NCBI RefSeq assembly: GCF_040546685.1
Contig: NZ_JBEPOH010000001.1
Coordinates: 5,146,001 to 5,210,000, forward strand
Reading direction: 5' to 3'
Source of the DNA: Variovorax sp. OAS795
GTDB taxonomy: Bacteria > Pseudomonadota > Gammaproteobacteria > Burkholderiales > Burkholderiaceae_C
DNA: 64,000 bases
Shown here piece after piece: positions 62,450 to 64,000 of this stretch. The position numbers were made by a program, and so were the translations under genes. Under the pieces are notes generated by a model. That model was not told the origin of the DNA. It saw only the letters and a program-made list of their open reading frames with translations, and did not search any database. Every line of letters begins with the position of its first letter. The stretch's first letter is position 1.

Positions 62450-63622
62450 TCAGGTCGTTTCGCTGAACAATTCGCGCCCGATCAGCATCCGCCGGATCTC
62501 GCTCGTCCCCGCGCCGATCTCGTACAGCTTGGCATCGCGCCACAGCCGCTCGACCGGAAAATCCTTCGTGTAGCCCACGCCGCCCAATGCCTGGATCGCC
62601 TCGCCGGCCATCCACGTCGCCTTCTCGGCCGAGTACAGAATCGCGCCGGCCGCATCCTTGCGGAAGGTGCGCGCATGGTCGTTGCGGTCGCAGGCCTTGC
62701 CCACGGCGTACACATAGGCGCGGGTGGCCTGCCAGGTCGAATACATGTCAGCCAGCTTGCCCTGCATCAGCTGGAATTCGCCGATGCTCTGGCCGAACTG
62801 CTTGCGCTCGTGGACGAAGGGCAGCACCGCGTCCATGCAGGCGGCCATGATGCCCAGCGGGCCGCCCGAGAGCACCGCGCGCTCGTAGTCGAGCCCGCTC
62901 ATCAGCACCTTGGCGCCCATGCCCTCGCCGCCCAGCACGTTCTCTTCGGGCACTTCGCAGTTGTCGAAGAACAGCGGATAGGTGTTGGAGCCGCGCATGC
63001 CGAGCTTGTCGAGCTTGGTGCCGGCCGAGAAGCCCTTGAAGCTTTTCTCGACGATGAAGGCCGTCATGCCGCGCGCGCCCATCTCGGGTTCGGTCTTGGC
63101 ATAGATCACCAGCGTGTCGGCATCGCCGCCGTTGGTGATCCACATCTTGCCGCCGTTGAGCACGTAATAGCCGTTCTTCTTCTCGGCCTTGAGCTTCATG
63201 CTCACGACGTCGGAGCCGGCGTTGGGTTCGCTCATCGCGAGCGCGCCCACGTGTTCGCCGCTCACCAGCTTGGGCAGGTACTTTGCCTTTTGCGCCTCGC
63301 TGCCGTTGCGGTGGATCTGGTTCACGCACAGGTTGGAGTGCGCGCCGTAAGACAGGCCCACGGACGCCGAGGCGCGCGAGACTTCTTCCATGGCCACGAT
63401 GTGCGCCAGGTAGCCCAGCTCGGTGCCGCCGAACTCTTCCTTCACCGTCATGCCGTGCAGGCCGAGCTCGCCGAGCTTCTGCCAGAGGTCATGCGGGAAC
63501 AGGTTGTCGCGGTCGATTTCCGCGGCGCGCGGTGCGATCTCGTGGGCGGCAAAGTCCTGGATCGCGCTGCGCAGCGAATCGATGGTGTCGCCCAGGTCGA
63601 AGTTCAGGCCGGGATCGTGCAT
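62450..63622 (-). CDS. liuA: Isovaleryl-CoA dehydrogenase
   Basis: A 390-residue acyl-CoA dehydrogenase for isovaleryl-CoA. FAD and substrate blocks: [38 protein letters not shown], and [20 protein letters not shown]. The catalytic Glu lies in [14 protein letters not shown] near residue 247, the position used by isovaleryl-CoA dehydrogenases and not by most other members. An AGAGGAG site nine bases before the ATG at 63622 fixes the start. It is the first gene of the liu run and divergent from an AraC-type regulator. Confidence 0.95.
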   Translation of the reverse strand: MHDPGLNFDLGDTIDSLRSAIQDFAAHEIAPRAAEIDRDNLFPHDLWQKLGELGLHGMTVKEEFGGTELGYLAHIVAMEEVSRASASVGLSYGAHSNLCVNQIHRNGSEAQKAKYLPKLVSGEHVGALAMSEPNAGSDVVSMKLKAEKKNGYYVLNGGKMWITNGGDADTLVIYAKTEPEMGARGMTAFIVEKSFKGFSAGTKLDKLGMRGSNTYPLFFDNCEVPEENVLGGEGMGAKVLMSGLDYERAVLSGGPLGIMAACMDAVLPFVHERKQFGQSIGEFQLMQGKLADMYSTWQATRAYVYAVGKACDRNDHARTFRKDAAGAILYSAEKATWMAGEAIQALGGVGYTKDFPVERLWRDAKLYEIGAGTSEIRRMLIGRELFSETT

Positions 63623-63710
63623 GTGTCTTGTCTCCTCTGAGGGGGGTCGGCGCGCAGGCTTTCCACGCGGGTGGCGCTTGGCAGAAACACAGCTTACGCT
63701 TCGCGGCGCC

Positions 63711-63745
63711 GCAATTGGCGCCACAATGGTTGCAAATTGCGCCAC
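63711..63745. promoter_or_regulatory. Direct repeats in the liuA-araC spacer, probable operator
   Basis: GCAATTGGCGCCAC (63711-63724) and GCAAATTGCGCCAC (63732-63745) match at 12 of 14 positions and start exactly 21 bp apart, two helical turns. AraC-type activators commonly bind such tandem half-sites. A further inverted partial copy (GTGGCGC, 63671-63677) lies nearer liuA. The repeats end 18 bases before the regulator start, so autoregulation is also possible. Confidence 0.65.
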
Positions 63746-63763
63746 GCCCTGCCCCGACCCGCC

Positions 63764-64000
63764 ATGTCTTCTCCATCGTTCCTCCGGCCCGCCCGCGCCG
63801 TCACGCCGATGGCCTTCGTACGAGCCATCGTGCAAGGCTACGCGCACTACGGCGCCGATCCATCCGCGGCCTTGCAAGCGGCACAGATCACGCCGCGTGA
63901 ACTCGCCCGGGCCGACGCCCGGGTGACGGCCGCACAGTTCGAGACGCTGTCCGGCCATGCGATGCAGGAGCTCGACGACGAGGCGCTGGGGTGGTTCTCG
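63764..64000 (+). CDS. AraC-family regulator, N-terminal part, cut by window end
   Basis: The 79 visible residues ([20 protein letters not shown] ...) match the N-terminal 'arabinose-binding' type domain of OruR/ArgR-like AraC regulators: [19 protein letters not shown], then [19 protein letters not shown] and DDEALGWFS. The DNA-binding HTH would lie beyond the window. It is divergent from liuA across a 141-base spacer containing tandem repeats, so it probably controls the leucine/isovalerate genes. Known liu regulators (LiuR, LiuQ) belong to MerR and TetR families, so this would be a different type. Confidence 0.8.
   Translation, partial: MSSPSFLRPARAVTPMAFVRAIVQGYAHYGADPSAALQAAQITPRELARADARVTAAQFETLSGHAMQELDDEALGWFS

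Overview
The window is compact, GC-rich (well over 60% by eye) chromosomal DNA from a beta-proteobacterium, most likely Variovorax or a close member of the Comamonadaceae (Burkholderiales). Gene content supports this: a double-length UvrA, a TctC/Bug-type solute receptor, a phasin, PhoH-YbeY, AnmK-ErpA-RpsI-RplM, a DUF2970 protein, and an SAH riboswitch ahead of ahcY-tlyA-metF. About 64 protein genes fill nearly all of it. I see no tRNA, rRNA, IS element, prophage or CRISPR array, and no gene-free gap exceeds 300 bases.

Layout. 1-5.2 kb: three multi-haem cytochrome c genes (the first cut by the window edge) around a MocR-type regulator and alkB. 5.4-8.6 kb: small unknown protein, LpxH-like phosphoesterase, Co/Ni exporter dmeF, ruvB. 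8.7-15.2 kb: a tightly coupled seven-gene operon resembling E. coli ynbABCD with extra genes; it encodes a CDP-alcohol phosphotransferase, hydrolase-methyltransferase fusion, PAP2-dual-specificity phosphatase fusion, unknown membrane protein, PlsC-like acyltransferase, CdsA-like cytidylyltransferase and a YdeI-family protein. It looks like a self-contained phospholipid-making and head-group-modifying pathway of unknown product and is the best candidate for an undescribed system here. 15.2-21.1 kb: unknown protein, ruvA, phoH-ybeY-methyltransferase, dtd and a cation exporter, FecR-domain/OmpA-lipoprotein pair. 21.2-28 kb: tyrS, M23 peptidase, anmK, an MdtD-like exporter, erpA, rpsI, rplM. 28.2-32 kb: serine protease with lipoprotein, rlmJ, RlpA-like protein.

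31.9-35.2 kb is the methyl-cycle operon ahcY-tlyA-metF on the minus strand, with a near-consensus promoter, an SAH riboswitch and an overlapping terminator. 35.2-40 kb: periplasmic protein, phasin, prfC carrying two single-base frameshifts, HAD phosphatase, Bug receptor. 40.2-42.3 kb: ornithine cyclodeaminase and an acetylpolyamine-amidohydrolase-like deacetylase. 42.4-48.3 kb: the 1947-residue UvrA, carrying an in-frame palindromic repeat. 48.4-52.6 kb: branched-chain-amino-acid-type receptor, a 48-residue membrane peptide, an MHS-family transporter, a DsbA-like isomerase and a DUF1289 protein.

52.6-64 kb is a leucine/isovalerate catabolic (liu) region on the minus strand: isovaleryl-CoA dehydrogenase (liuA), acyl-CoA synthetase, methylcrotonyl-CoA carboxylase subunits (liuB, liuD), methylglutaconyl-CoA hydratase (liuC) and HMG-CoA lyase (liuE), mixed with DUF4126, GhrA, EthD and YbaK-type genes. 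A divergent AraC-type regulator, cut by the window end, sits beside two 14-bp direct repeats spaced exactly 21 bp apart, a plausible operator. A second palindromic repeat related to the one in uvrA lies between liuA and the synthetase gene.
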